In this document: piece after piece, positions 36,903 through 45,949 of the stretch
Numbering within the stretch: the first letter of the stretch is position 1
How the letters are laid out: each line of letters begins with the position of its first letter
Assembly: GCA_900299345.1 (NCBI GenBank)
Contig: OMJM01000080.1
Span: forward strand, 1-59,488
Direction: 5' to 3'
Length of the DNA stretch: 59,488 bases
Source of the DNA: a bacterium
GTDB taxonomy: Bacteria; Fibrobacterota; Fibrobacteria; UBA11236
Translations under genes and position numbers: made by a program
Notes under the pieces: generated by a model
The model's database searches: none
What the model saw: only the letters and a program-made list of their open reading frames with translations
Told to the model about the DNA's origin: nothing

Positions 36903-38188
36903 CGGAAATTCAACCGGGTCAGACTGTGGCGCGATTTCCCGAATTCACGGGCCAGCCGTTCGAGATCTTCAAGCGAATATGGATCGCCGTTGAGACGAAT
37001 TTGTCCGTTCGCGGGAATCCAATCACCGTGCGGCATCAGGGCGTTGTAGTTGGAGCCGAGAATGACCTTGAGCGCAGCCAGCGCTCGCTTCACGTAGTCA
37101 TCGCCATAGCGGGTCTGTCCCGGAAAAGTCTTGGGTTGCGAAAGTACTTCTGCTGGCTCGCCATCGCCTCCTGTTTCAAGGCGGGGATCGACTTTGAACC
37201 ACAGGGGGTTGGAATAACGGTATTCGCTTTCCGGTCCGCGCAGAAGCGCACGAACCCTCCAGACGTAAACATTTCCGGCAATCAACGGAGGCTGCCCCGC
37301 CAGGTATAGCACGGGATATTCCTTTCCGACTTCAAACCGGGCATACTCCATGCCATTTAAAACTTCACGCGGATTTTGACCGGAATGGACTTCGTAAACG
37401 AAGACCTCCATTCGTGGCTCTCCATCGGGATATCTGAAATCTGAACCATTGAAGAGATCCGATGTGATTTGGAAGACGGGATTCGACGTGTAGATCAATA
37501 CCGGCGACGGATTCGCGGCGTCGGTTCCGGGAGACATGGCTTGCACGGTGTGGACATGGCGGATGGGCGTTTCCGATTCGGAAGTAGCGGACTCAAAGGT
37601 CACGGTCACGCTGTTGTCCGTGACCGCGGCACCATTGCACAGCAATGACAGCGAAACATGCAGGTTCATTTCCGGTACCTGATGCTGCTCCACAATCATG
37701 TTATACAACCCGGAACGCGAATCAAAGGTCACCCCTCCCGGCCGGTAGGGCAACGCAAAAATTTCTCCTGAAGAGAGCGGGTGTCCGATCAAAGAGGAAT
37801 CCAGGGGCATGGTGGTTCGATCGAAGGCCACAATACGGTTCGAGGAATTCGTCGTCCGGCCCAATGCCGTATCCACCCACACGTAAACCCGCAAGGCAAG
37901 GCGGCTGGCATAGGGCAGCATCGCGCTTGAAATGGTCGCTGTAAATAACGGCGGCCCCTGGTACGAAGCATTACCGTTGAACCAATTGGGATCAAAGGAT
38001 GCGATGGTGAATTTGAGCAGTGAGTTGTCCACTCGAAGCGCGGGCTTTCCGCTCACGACCGCAGGATCACCGCATGCTTTGAAATCGGAACGCTTAACCA
38101 GAACCCTCTTGGCCGCAATTGCGCTGCTGAAACTCGACAGCAGCAAACCCAAAGACGTAACGAGACACCATCGGTAGCAAGGACGCAT
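36899..38188 (-). CDS. Exported protein of 429 residues, module copy 2
   Basis: Paralogue of the protein at 32677-33954. Signal peptide MRPCYRWCLVTSLGLLLSSFSSAIA; shared blocks include TLPLDSS/TMPLDSS, YVWRVRALLRGPESEYRYSN, YGDDYVKRALAALKVILGSNY and GDPYSLEDLERLAREF. AAGGAACACG precedes the ATG. Two cysteines near the start of the mature part are also present in copy 1. Function unknown. Confidence 0.6.
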   Translation of the reverse strand: MRPCYRWCLVTSLGLLLSSFSSAIAAKRVLVKRSDFKACGDPAVVSGKPALRVDNSLLKFTIASFDPNWFNGNASYQGPPLFTATISSAMLPYASRLALRVYVWVDTALGRTTNSSNRIVAFDRTTMPLDSSLIGHPLSSGEIFALPYRPGGVTFDSRSGLYNMIVEQHQVPEMNLHVSLSLLCNGAAVTDNSVTVTFESATSESETPIRHVHTVQAMSPGTDAANPSPVLIYTSNPVFQITSDLFNGSDFRYPDGEPRMEVFVYEVHSGQNPREVLNGMEYARFEVGKEYPVLYLAGQPPLIAGNVYVWRVRALLRGPESEYRYSNPLWFKVDPRLETGGDGEPAEVLSQPKTFPGQTRYGDDYVKRALAALKVILGSNYNALMPHGDWIPANGQIRLNGDPYSLEDLERLAREFGKSRHSLTRLNFR

Positions 38189-38218
38189 CGTGTTCCTTCG
38201 CCGGTTGACGTTCCGAAA

Positions 38219-39460
38219 CTAGTAAAAGGCCCGATACAGGTCTTTACCGTACATTTCCTGCACCCAGGTCAGGTCTTTCAACCCGAAGCGAATTGATAAA
38301 CCCTGTGACTCCAGGCCTGTATAAGGCCAGCCGTCATATCCCAGTTTGGGCTTGTCTTGCGAGGGACCTTCAAAGTGAAACCAAAGATCCTTTTCCAGCT
38401 GTCGTGCCGCATCGGGTTTTTCGTTCTGGCAGTACATGTGATAAAGGAGCTGCGCCATGGAACGCCGATGTAAATCCTTGGGCAAACCTTCTTCCAGAAA
38501 TTGCTGTGCTGCTTGACGCGCTTTTTCCGCACGAGGGTCAGCCTCATTCATGCAGCATGCTCGCAAGACCCGGGCGTAGAGCTCATATAGATCCGCTTCA
38601 CGATATCCGGCACGCCCCGCGTTCGCGAGGCAATCCATTGCGAAGTAGTGGTAGCCGAGATGATATTGGGCTTGGGCAAGCAAAAACCATCCCCGCCCGT
38701 ACCCGGAAAGTTTCGCCAGACCGAGATCGAGGTACTTTACCGCTTCGGTATGACGCGCGTGGGATTCCAGAAACTCGCCATAGGCGATTTGTAAATCCGG
38801 AAGCGAGTCACGCACGGAAGATTTCGCTTTCAGAAAGTATTCCCATTCGGAATCGGGGCGCAGCTGTCGCAGTAAAGAAGCCTTGGCCAGCGCCGCAACG
38901 CGGTTATGGGGTTTTTCCCGCAACACATGGTTCAGTAGTGCGTCGGCTTCCGAATATTGAGCTCGAGCGAGGTATAGCCCCAGTAAGTTACGCCATGCCC
39001 CCTCCCCTGCCAGTGAACCGGTCTTCCACTCGCGCTTCCATCCAGATTCGGCCGCTTCAATTTCTCCTCTCAGGCAAAGCAGCAACCCCATATCCACCTT
39101 GACGCAGGCCTGCAAGTACGGAGATGACCTTCTGCCTCTAAGACGACTCCACGCTGAGTCGGCTTTGCCTGAAGACAACCTTTTGATAAAGGCTCTCAAT
39201 CCTTCCACAAAGTCGGTTTCAGATGGTGTCAACGCGCCATTCGGCAACAACAGGGAGGGCACTTCCGTGGTCGAGGCCAGTAAGGCGTAAGTGTTGGAAC
39301 CCGACAAGGAATCCGGGAAAACAAGTACCATGGCGGCAGTGGGTCCGGTTGCATCCCGGTTGTTGGAGGATAGAAGTGGGATCTCCACTTCATAAACACC
39401 CAATGCTCCAATCGAAGGTGCGAGCAGCGTCAGCAACAGGCAAATTCGCAAGAAGAACAT
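38219..39460 (-). CDS. Exported TPR-type protein heading the module cluster
   Basis: 413 residues from the ATG at 39460; the signal peptide is MFFLRICLLLTLLAPSIG. An in-frame start at 39529 would overlap the divergent dcd start and is not preferred. The central part (about 130-380) has helical repeats of TPR character (LLGLYLARAQYSEADALLNHVLREKP; YLDLGLAKLSGYGRGWFLLAQAQYHLGYH). TPR proteins often scaffold envelope complexes. It is 30 nt upstream of module copy 2, so it likely leads the leftward operon. Confidence 0.65.
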   Translation of the reverse strand: MFFLRICLLLTLLAPSIGALGVYEVEIPLLSSNNRDATGPTAAMVLVFPDSLSGSNTYALLASTTEVPSLLLPNGALTPSETDFVEGLRAFIKRLSSGKADSAWSRLRGRRSSPYLQACVKVDMGLLLCLRGEIEAAESGWKREWKTGSLAGEGAWRNLLGLYLARAQYSEADALLNHVLREKPHNRVAALAKASLLRQLRPDSEWEYFLKAKSSVRDSLPDLQIAYGEFLESHARHTEAVKYLDLGLAKLSGYGRGWFLLAQAQYHLGYHYFAMDCLANAGRAGYREADLYELYARVLRACCMNEADPRAEKARQAAQQFLEEGLPKDLHRRSMAQLLYHMYCQNEKPDAARQLEKDLWFHFEGPSQDKPKLGYDGWPYTGLESQGLSIRFGLKDLTWVQEMYGKDLYRAFY

Positions 39461-39527
39461 CCAACCCAACTTACAAAGCCCTTTTCTAAATTGATTCCGC
39501 GCTGTTGACGTCGAAAGAAGAGGCTCC
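39461..39527. promoter_or_regulatory. Divergent start region between the TPR gene and dcd
   Basis: A 67-nt gap that must contain both promoters. An AGAGG ribosome-binding site lies before the dcd ATG. No clear -35/-10 pair was identified. Confidence 0.35.
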
Positions 39528-40094
39528 ATGGTTCTGACAGGTCCCGAAATTATGAGACAGATGGAACTCGGTTCCATTCACATTGCCCCTTTTCAGCGTG
39601 CGCACCTTGGTCCCAACTCCTACGATGTGACTTTGAATTCGAAATTGCTGGTGTATGAATTGGGCTCTGGCGGTTCGCTGGACATGAAACAAAACAATCC
39701 CACGCGCGGGATTGACATTCCAAGTGAAGGACTGGTCTTGCAGCCCGGAACGCTCTACATCGGGTGCACGAACGAAACCGCCACAAGCCGCCGTTATGTT
39801 CCCATGTTCGAGGGGCGCTCGAGCATCGGACGCCTTGGCATCAATACGCACATCACCGCCGGATTTGGAGACGTGGGATGGGGCTATATCCCGGACGAGC
39901 AAGGACAACTCCAATGCCAGTTCCCGACATGGACCTTGGAGATCGAAGTGGTCCACCCGATTCGCGTTTATCCCAATGTCCGCATTGGACAGGTCTACTT
40001 CATGACTCCGGATGGTGAGCTCGCCTTCTACAAAGGGAAATACACCAGCCAAAAAGCTCCGCAGGCCAGTCAGCTTTACAAGGATTTTCAATAG
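39528..40094 (+). CDS. dcd: dCTP deaminase
   Basis: Converts dCTP to dUTP for dTTP synthesis. 188 residues, the usual size. EGRSSIGRLGINTHITAGFGD and TLEIEV, which carries the catalytic Glu, are the family motifs, with the trimer-core segment IRVYPNVRIGQVYF. A stretch between TAGFGDVGWG and TLEI (IPDEQGQLQCQFPTW) is longer than in E. coli Dcd. It is divergent from the TPR gene. Confidence 0.9.
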   Translation: MVLTGPEIMRQMELGSIHIAPFQRAHLGPNSYDVTLNSKLLVYELGSGGSLDMKQNNPTRGIDIPSEGLVLQPGTLYIGCTNETATSRRYVPMFEGRSSIGRLGINTHITAGFGDVGWGYIPDEQGQLQCQFPTWTLEIEVVHPIRVYPNVRIGQVYFMTPDGELAFYKGKYTSQKAPQASQLYKDFQ

Positions 40095-40103
40095 TTCCAT
40101 CAC

Positions 40104-40165
40104 TTTTCAATGCCGAACATTGCTTGACAAATAGTGCCATTTAATTGCCAAGCATGCATTGAAAA
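40104..40165. promoter_or_regulatory. 10-bp inverted repeat upstream of glnA
   Basis: TTTTCAATGC (40104-40113) and GCATTGAAAA (40156-40165) are perfect inverted repeats separated by 42 nt, centred about 160 nt before the glnA ATG. They could be operator half-sites or a termination/attenuation structure for dcd. The spacer holds TTGACA (40124-40129) without a matching -10 box at the usual distance. Confidence 0.45.
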
Positions 40166-40209
40166 CGATTAAAAAGAACCTGTTTTTAACATTTCCTTTC
40201 CGTTTTTCA

Positions 40210-40225
40210 TGGCATGAGATTTTCT
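40210..40225 (+). promoter_or_regulatory. Weak sigma-54-like site before glnA
   Basis: TGGCATG-AGAT-TTTCT resembles the -24/-12 consensus (TGGCACG-N4-TTGCW), but the conserved TTGC is TTTC. It lies about 75 nt before the glnA start, where such a promoter would be expected. Low confidence. Confidence 0.25.
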
Positions 40226-40291
40226 AGTTTAACCCTCCGGTTTTTGTAAAAACACCAACATCCCAAATCCCTCCAAGGAGAAGTCCAGAGT

Positions 40292-41692
40292 ATGACTCCC
40301 AATGACGTGATCAAAATGGCCAAAGACGAAAAAGTCGAGTTCGTGGATTTGATGTACGGAGACATGTTCGGCATTCTCCAGCATTTCAGCTATCCCGTGT
40401 ATCGCCTCGATGAATCCATGTTCAAGGACGGCATCGCTTTCGACGGCTCCTCCATCCGCGGCTGGAAATCCATTGACAAATCCGACATGCTCATGATGCC
40501 GGATCCGAATTCCGCCTTCATCGATCCTTTCCGTGCTCACAAAACCCTCAATCTTTTCTGCGACATTCTCGAGCCGCGTACCGGGGAGCTTTATGACCGC
40601 GATCCGCGCTCCATCGCTAAGAAGGCTCTCGCCTACTTGAAGGCTTCCGGCATCGGCGATACCGCCTATTTCGGACCCGAGCCTGAGTTCTTCGTATTCG
40701 ATGGCCTTCGTTATGAGAGCAAGCCCAATATCGGCTTCTACGAACTGATCACGAATGAAGGCCCTTGGACCAGTGGCGATGAGGGAAGCCTCGGCCACAA
40801 GATGCACCACAAGTTCGGTTACGCCCCCGCCGCCCCGCTGGATACCATGAGTGACCTCCGCGACGAGATGGTGCTGAACCTGATGAAGATGGGCATTACT
40901 CCGGAAATCCATCACCACGAAGTGGCCACCGCGCAGTGTGAAATCGGCACCAAGTTCGATCAGTTGATTCCCGCCGGCGACCAAGTGCACAAGCTCAAGT
41001 ACGCTGTGAAGAACACCGCCGCCAAATACGGCAAAACGGCGACCTTCATGCCCAAGCCACTTTGGGGCGACAACGGTTCCGGCATGCATGTCCATACCTC
41101 CATCTGGAAGGACGGCAAGAACCTGTTTGCGGGTGATGGCTACGCCAACATGAGTAAGATGGCCATTTGGGCCATCGGTGGCATCCTGAAGCACGGTCGT
41201 GCCATCCAGGTGTTCTCCAACTCATCCGTGAACAGCTACCGCCGTTTGGTGCCCGGTTACGAGGCTCCTGTGAACCTCGCATACTCTGCCACCAACCGTT
41301 CGGCGTCCATCCGTATTCCGTACGTGCAGGGCGACAAGGCCCGCCGCTTCGAGTTCCGTTGCCCGGACAGCTCCGGCAGCCCTTATCTGACCTTTGCCGC
41401 CATGCTCATGGCGATGATCGACGGCATCAAGAATCAGATCGATCCGGGTCAGCCGCTAGACAAGAACATCTACGAACTGCCCCCGGAAGAGCTGAAGAAA
41501 GTGCCTTCGACCTGCTACAGCCTCGAACAGGCCGTGGAAGAACTGGAAAAGGACAAGGCCTGGCTCACAGCCGGTGATGTGTTCTCCGAAGACTTTATGG
41601 ACACCTACGTGGACATCAAGAAGACGGCGGAAATCGCACCGGTAAAGCTCCGTCCGAATCCGGTCGAGTTCGAACTGTACTACCAGAACTAA
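40292..41692 (+). CDS. glnA: Glutamine synthetase, type I
   Basis: Dodecameric cytoplasmic enzyme that makes glutamine from glutamate, ammonia and ATP. 466 residues. FDGSSIRGW, the GPEPEFFVFD metal site, NGSGMHVHTS, NRSASIRIPY and FRCPDSSGSPYL are all diagnostic. The adenylylation-type tyrosine is Y394 in KNIYELPPEE, so control by adenylylation is possible. An AAGGAG site precedes the ATG. Confidence 0.97.
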   Translation: MTPNDVIKMAKDEKVEFVDLMYGDMFGILQHFSYPVYRLDESMFKDGIAFDGSSIRGWKSIDKSDMLMMPDPNSAFIDPFRAHKTLNLFCDILEPRTGELYDRDPRSIAKKALAYLKASGIGDTAYFGPEPEFFVFDGLRYESKPNIGFYELITNEGPWTSGDEGSLGHKMHHKFGYAPAAPLDTMSDLRDEMVLNLMKMGITPEIHHHEVATAQCEIGTKFDQLIPAGDQVHKLKYAVKNTAAKYGKTATFMPKPLWGDNGSGMHVHTSIWKDGKNLFAGDGYANMSKMAIWAIGGILKHGRAIQVFSNSSVNSYRRLVPGYEAPVNLAYSATNRSASIRIPYVQGDKARRFEFRCPDSSGSPYLTFAAMLMAMIDGIKNQIDPGQPLDKNIYELPPEELKKVPSTCYSLEQAVEELEKDKAWLTAGDVFSEDFMDTYVDIKKTAEIAPVKLRPNPVEFELYYQN

Positions 41693-41712
41693 ACCAAGGT
41701 TTCATCGAAACG

Positions 41713-41741
41713 AAAAAGCCTTCCAAATGGAAGGCTTTTTT
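41713..41741 (+). terminator. Rho-independent terminator of glnA
   Basis: AAAAAGCCTTCC-AAAT-GGAAGGCTTTTTT forms a 12-bp perfect stem with a 4-nt loop and T tract just after the glnA stop. The A-tract also makes it bidirectional, so it could end the C25 gene's transcript from the other side. Confidence 0.9.
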
Positions 41742-41760
41742 ATTGGACATTGGATTCCCC

Positions 41761-44700
41761 TTATCTGGATAGAACCAGGATATTCCGCAACGACTGCTTC
41801 AATCCTTGTGCCGGAGCCCCATTGCTTTCATCCCACATGGCGGAGACTTGATAGAAGTAAACTCCATTGCCAAGCGACTGTCCCCATGCATCCGTACCAT
41901 CCCAATGCACCTCTCCCGATTTGGCGTCGCGATACTCGCGCACCATATTTCCGGATTGATTGAAGATCCGTAGATCGAATCGTACGCGCTCTGAGTTGGG
42001 GGCGCTTCCCTGCACACCCAGTTGCCCCGCATCCTGCGGTAATGTCGTGGAGAAGTAGAAGGTCGTGCCTGCACGTTTGACGGGATTGGGAGCATTGAAA
42101 GCCTTTACGAACCGTAAGGCGGTATCCGACGAGGTGACAAGCACCATTTGCCGGGAACCGAGATTTCCGAATCCATCGCGCGCCGTGACTTTGAGCAGAT
42201 GCGTTCCAGAGATTTGCCCGTTTTGTAAAGTCAGCTGATAACTCTTGTGATACAGATCATCCACACCCGGCTGGGGGTGGTATGGATCGATGGCTCCGGT
42301 GATTTCGACCGTGGTCCCTTCCTCCGGGCCATCACCGGACATCACTCCACCGAGACTGTCGCTCACATCGATTTGAAGACAATAAGGCAATGAAACTCTC
42401 ACCTTGTCAGGGAAATTCACCCCTCCGCTTTCACGAAGGTTGCACCCGGTTACGGAAATTTTCGGACCGTGCCCATCGTCGGGCACCGTACAAGCACTGG
42501 AGTCCGCCAATCCTTGGATCGAAAGATGTCCAATCGCATGATTTGTTTCCATTGCCTTTTCCGCATCCCAGGCGAAAAATTCGATACGCGCTGTCGAGTC
42601 TCCAAAGGGAACTTCCTTGGGCAAGAAATAATCCATCGCGAATGCCGAGTCCTTGTATTCCATAGTGCGTTCGAAAAGGATGGGACCGCGTTTCATGACC
42701 TCATTGTTGTACGGATATACTTTTCGAATGTTACCGCCCACGATACGAATGTTTATAAAGCCATGACCGCTCCCTCCTGGGATGCGGCCTTTGATCGTGC
42801 CACACTGTAATGACCTCAGCGTATCAGGCGTGGTGAGAGAATCAATTTTTACTCCCGGCCTTCGAATTACTGTGACAGGCTCTCCAAATAGAGTGTACTT
42901 CTGTTTATTGCCACCATCGAAACCAAGAATATTTTTTGCATTCTGAACTGCCATCCCCACTGTTCTTGGAATGGAATCATCCCCCTCCGAAGGGAATAAT
43001 CTCGAAACCATTGCCTTACCTAAATTTTCGTTTGGACCAGGGTATGATTCCCGGGTAGCCGCCAGCCCGGCAATGGCGCCGTAATCCTTCTGTTTAACAT
43101 ACTGTTCGATCATGCCTTCGTCTGTAAGTAATTCAAACCGGCCGACCGTACAACTGAATACCCCCACCATGAAATTCTTGTTTATGTTGCGCATTCGCGA
43201 CAGCGCGTCTGCGGTTTTCATCAGTTGCTCATCCGCCCATTGATTGTAAGCGCCATGCCCAAAAAAATTCAAGTATAGGGTCCCGGCATTCAAGTTGTTC
43301 AATAAATCTGTTTGCGCTTCGGGCTTCAAAAAGTTGGAATTAGCTGGATAGTCGAACAGATAAATCTTATCGGTTCTTGTCCCGGGCTGTTTTGCCAGAA
43401 TTTCGTTTCCGAGTCGTTCCGATTGGGTGGTGTGATCCTTGATGTTGTCGACGTCTCCGGGCTGTCCGTGTTGTGTAGCGTCATCTGCAGCCAATGTCAC
43501 ACGACCACGCCATTCCCCGGCTGTTGAAGGATCCTCGTATTGTTTGATCTTATCCAGATAGTTTGCAGCCTGTTCCGCAGTTTGTACCGGCAAACGTCCT
43601 AACGCAACACTCAATCTTCCGTTTTCCCATCCCGTACCCGAATCCAGTACTGCATAAAAATCATCGGAATTTTCAGGATTAGTACCTGTGGGATCGTCCA
43701 AACTAAACGGCGGAATGTGATTCGGTGTCGGGTTGGTCCGAGAGGCGTTGAGGATATCCCGGTAATCATAATGGCCATCGCCATAGAGCAGGACATATTT
43801 CAGTGCCCCCCCCCAGTGCTTTAAAGCCCACCGCAAGGCATTTCTGATAGCAATCGGGGATCTCCGTCCTCCCGACCACTCGCGATAAATATCTTCGGTG
43901 CGCACCACGGAAGTTGTCAAAGGCAGCAACCTTTTGGAATCGCGACGGTAATCAGCCAGTTTTAATGCCTGTGTCAGCAACGCATCAGGAGCCACAATCA
44001 GATATTGCGGGTTTCCGTTGCCGGTCAGCAGATTTTGCGCCATTCCTGTCTCCGTGTGGATGCGTTCTAAAGACAATGATGTCGGATCCACATTCCGTGC
44101 CGAAGAATAAAGCCAGTAATGGATGTCCTCTCCATCTCCCACACTGTCCGTGAAAACACCATTTCCCCCAATGGACTGAACGGGAAGCCATCGCGCACCC
44201 ACTCCAGATTCAACACGGAGACAGTGGACCCCCGCCCCCGCTTGAATCTTGTAGGCTATCCACCGTCCCGGATCCCCCGGAAATACCACTCGCTCATTTC
44301 CATTCCAGGTTAGATTTCGCTTGTATCGAATCGTGTAACCTTTGAAAGCCCTGTCCGTTCCGCTCCATTGAACGCTATCCAATTCCAATCGAGTGCCGGA
44401 CAAGGCAGGAGCGAAGTACCATGCTCCAAAAATGAAAAACGTCGTGTTAGGCAGAACTGCCATTTGCGAACCATTTCTCCAAGCGCTCAGGTTGGAGTAA
44501 GTCCCCGTATAGGTGAATACACCCACGCAAACGGTGTCCCCTGAGTTTCCCTGTAACGTGTCCGCCGCGGGACTGCGCAACTGCGCTGCGTTCAAGGTGA
44601 CAGGTCGCGGGTTGCTGATGTTGTAACAATCATCCTTGATGTACCAGCTCCAATCATACCCCGATTCTTTGTCGAAGTTATTGGAAAGATCGCAGGAACC

Positions 44701-45870
44701 TGTTTTTTCGTCGTGTTCCGCGCGCAAATAATGTGGTGTCACGGATAAGGAATCCACCGCGCCATGCGGGGAACGGTTTGCCAGACGCTGTGCGGCACCG
44801 TCGCCGCTTCCGCTCCAATCAAGGTAATAGTGATTGATAAAGGAATAGGGATCAGACTCGAACTGCCAGCGAATCGGCAAGTTGAAAACGCCCGTCAATG
44901 CTCTCCAAACACTTGTGCCATGGGCGAAAAACAGGATGCTGTCTCCTGCGTCAAATGTGCCAATGAGGTTCCTGTCTATGATTTGAACAGGAATCTCTTT
45001 CAGTGTCGGAGGCAATCCACCCGACATTGTATCCACCCTAAAATCGGGTTTGTCCTTGGAGCCGGCATACATCCGTAAATTCTGGATCGGAACTCCCGAT
45101 ATCGTCTGACCCGCCTTGTCGCGGACATTTTCATAGGTCAGAGCGTATACGCCATCTTCGGCGAATCCATCCACCTCATGATCACCAATGGAAATGTTGA
45201 GGTAGCTGCTTCCAAGGTTGAAATGCGTTCGTGAAACCTTGGCAAGACTAGCTTGCCGCGGTAGCGAGGTCAGATACTGTCCTCCCTGGACATTTTTGAC
45301 TTCCGCCTGCGCCAGCCATTCTCGTGTACGAGTATCCGGAGTGGCGCGCGCATCGGAAAAAGCCACGTGCACCCGGAACCGCTTGAGCATGTGAACAGCG
45401 TTCGAACCTTCGTTATAAGTTCCCAAAGGCAGGGCAATCTTCCGTAGACTCATGCCGCGATAGATTTCGTTTGGTGAAATCGAGGATGACAGGCTTGCCG
45501 CGGCTGCGAACAAGGTTGCGTCCTTCAATGGTTCTGCACTCTTAGGGGTCGTCCATTTAGGAACCCCCGCCAGCGGCTGGGACAATGCCACATCCTCCCA
45601 TTCCAATGGCTCGATGGAAACGGAAGGTGTTTGAGTCCCGCTGGCAATCTGGAATCCATACCACGGCAGATCCGGTGCGCCTGATTTTCCGCTGGAAGTG
45701 AACCCATCGGTCACCACGCGATCGCCATTCAATCCTGGTTCAATCTGATAGGACGGAACTTCGACTTCCACGGTTAAACGGGAAGGGGCATCCTCAGTGA
45801 CGATCTCCCGGCCGGATATTGGAAAGGCGGCGAAGAACGCCGCCAGCAAGAGGAAACGAAAGCTATGCAC
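41761..45870 (-). CDS. C25 (gingipain/PorU-like) peptidase with a FlgD-like C-terminal domain
   Basis: 1369-residue exported protein. The signal peptide is MHSFRFLLLAAFFAAFPISG. The C25 catalytic region starts near residue 620. Catalytic His872 lies in NFFGHGAYNQW and catalytic Cys907 in VGVFSCTVGRFE, a His-Cys spacing typical of gingipains and PorU. The end (about 1265-1369) is a FlgD-like Ig fold (AFNAPNPVKRAG, GNGVYFYQV). PorU is the T9SS sortase in other FCB bacteria, and the size and end domain favour that role here. The alternative is a secreted gingipain-like protease. It lies just downstream of rpsA. Confidence 0.8.
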   Translation of the reverse strand: MHSFRFLLLAAFFAAFPISGREIVTEDAPSRLTVEVEVPSYQIEPGLNGDRVVTDGFTSSGKSGAPDLPWYGFQIASGTQTPSVSIEPLEWEDVALSQPLAGVPKWTTPKSAEPLKDATLFAAAASLSSSISPNEIYRGMSLRKIALPLGTYNEGSNAVHMLKRFRVHVAFSDARATPDTRTREWLAQAEVKNVQGGQYLTSLPRQASLAKVSRTHFNLGSSYLNISIGDHEVDGFAEDGVYALTYENVRDKAGQTISGVPIQNLRMYAGSKDKPDFRVDTMSGGLPPTLKEIPVQIIDRNLIGTFDAGDSILFFAHGTSVWRALTGVFNLPIRWQFESDPYSFINHYYLDWSGSGDGAAQRLANRSPHGAVDSLSVTPHYLRAEHDEKTGSCDLSNNFDKESGYDWSWYIKDDCYNISNPRPVTLNAAQLRSPAADTLQGNSGDTVCVGVFTYTGTYSNLSAWRNGSQMAVLPNTTFFIFGAWYFAPALSGTRLELDSVQWSGTDRAFKGYTIRYKRNLTWNGNERVVFPGDPGRWIAYKIQAGAGVHCLRVESGVGARWLPVQSIGGNGVFTDSVGDGEDIHYWLYSSARNVDPTSLSLERIHTETGMAQNLLTGNGNPQYLIVAPDALLTQALKLADYRRDSKRLLPLTTSVVRTEDIYREWSGGRRSPIAIRNALRWALKHWGGALKYVLLYGDGHYDYRDILNASRTNPTPNHIPPFSLDDPTGTNPENSDDFYAVLDSGTGWENGRLSVALGRLPVQTAEQAANYLDKIKQYEDPSTAGEWRGRVTLAADDATQHGQPGDVDNIKDHTTQSERLGNEILAKQPGTRTDKIYLFDYPANSNFLKPEAQTDLLNNLNAGTLYLNFFGHGAYNQWADEQLMKTADALSRMRNINKNFMVGVFSCTVGRFELLTDEGMIEQYVKQKDYGAIAGLAATRESYPGPNENLGKAMVSRLFPSEGDDSIPRTVGMAVQNAKNILGFDGGNKQKYTLFGEPVTVIRRPGVKIDSLTTPDTLRSLQCGTIKGRIPGGSGHGFINIRIVGGNIRKVYPYNNEVMKRGPILFERTMEYKDSAFAMDYFLPKEVPFGDSTARIEFFAWDAEKAMETNHAIGHLSIQGLADSSACTVPDDGHGPKISVTGCNLRESGGVNFPDKVRVSLPYCLQIDVSDSLGGVMSGDGPEEGTTVEITGAIDPYHPQPGVDDLYHKSYQLTLQNGQISGTHLLKVTARDGFGNLGSRQMVLVTSSDTALRFVKAFNAPNPVKRAGTTFYFSTTLPQDAGQLGVQGSAPNSERVRFDLRIFNQSGNMVREYRDAKSGEVHWDGTDAWGQSLGNGVYFYQVSAMWDESNGAPAQGLKQSLRNILVLSR

Positions 45871-45898
45871 GAAGGGAAACTACAAAGAAACAGAAAAA

Positions 45899-45930
45899 TC
45901 AAAGGGGTTTCCGATTGGAAACCCCTTTGA
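45899..45930 (-). terminator. Rho-independent terminator of rpsA
   Basis: A 14-bp perfect stem (TCAAAGGGGTTTCC with GGAAACCCCTTTGA) and a GATT loop, followed on the minus strand by GATTTTTC. It lies between rpsA and the C25 gene and should separate their expression. Confidence 0.85.
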
Positions 45931-45949
45931 TAAAGACAATCGAGCGGGT

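Noticed and set aside
40229-41194. 321-codon minus-strand frame opposite glnA
   Set aside because: Antisense shadow of glnA with a His/Val-rich composition typical of such frames.
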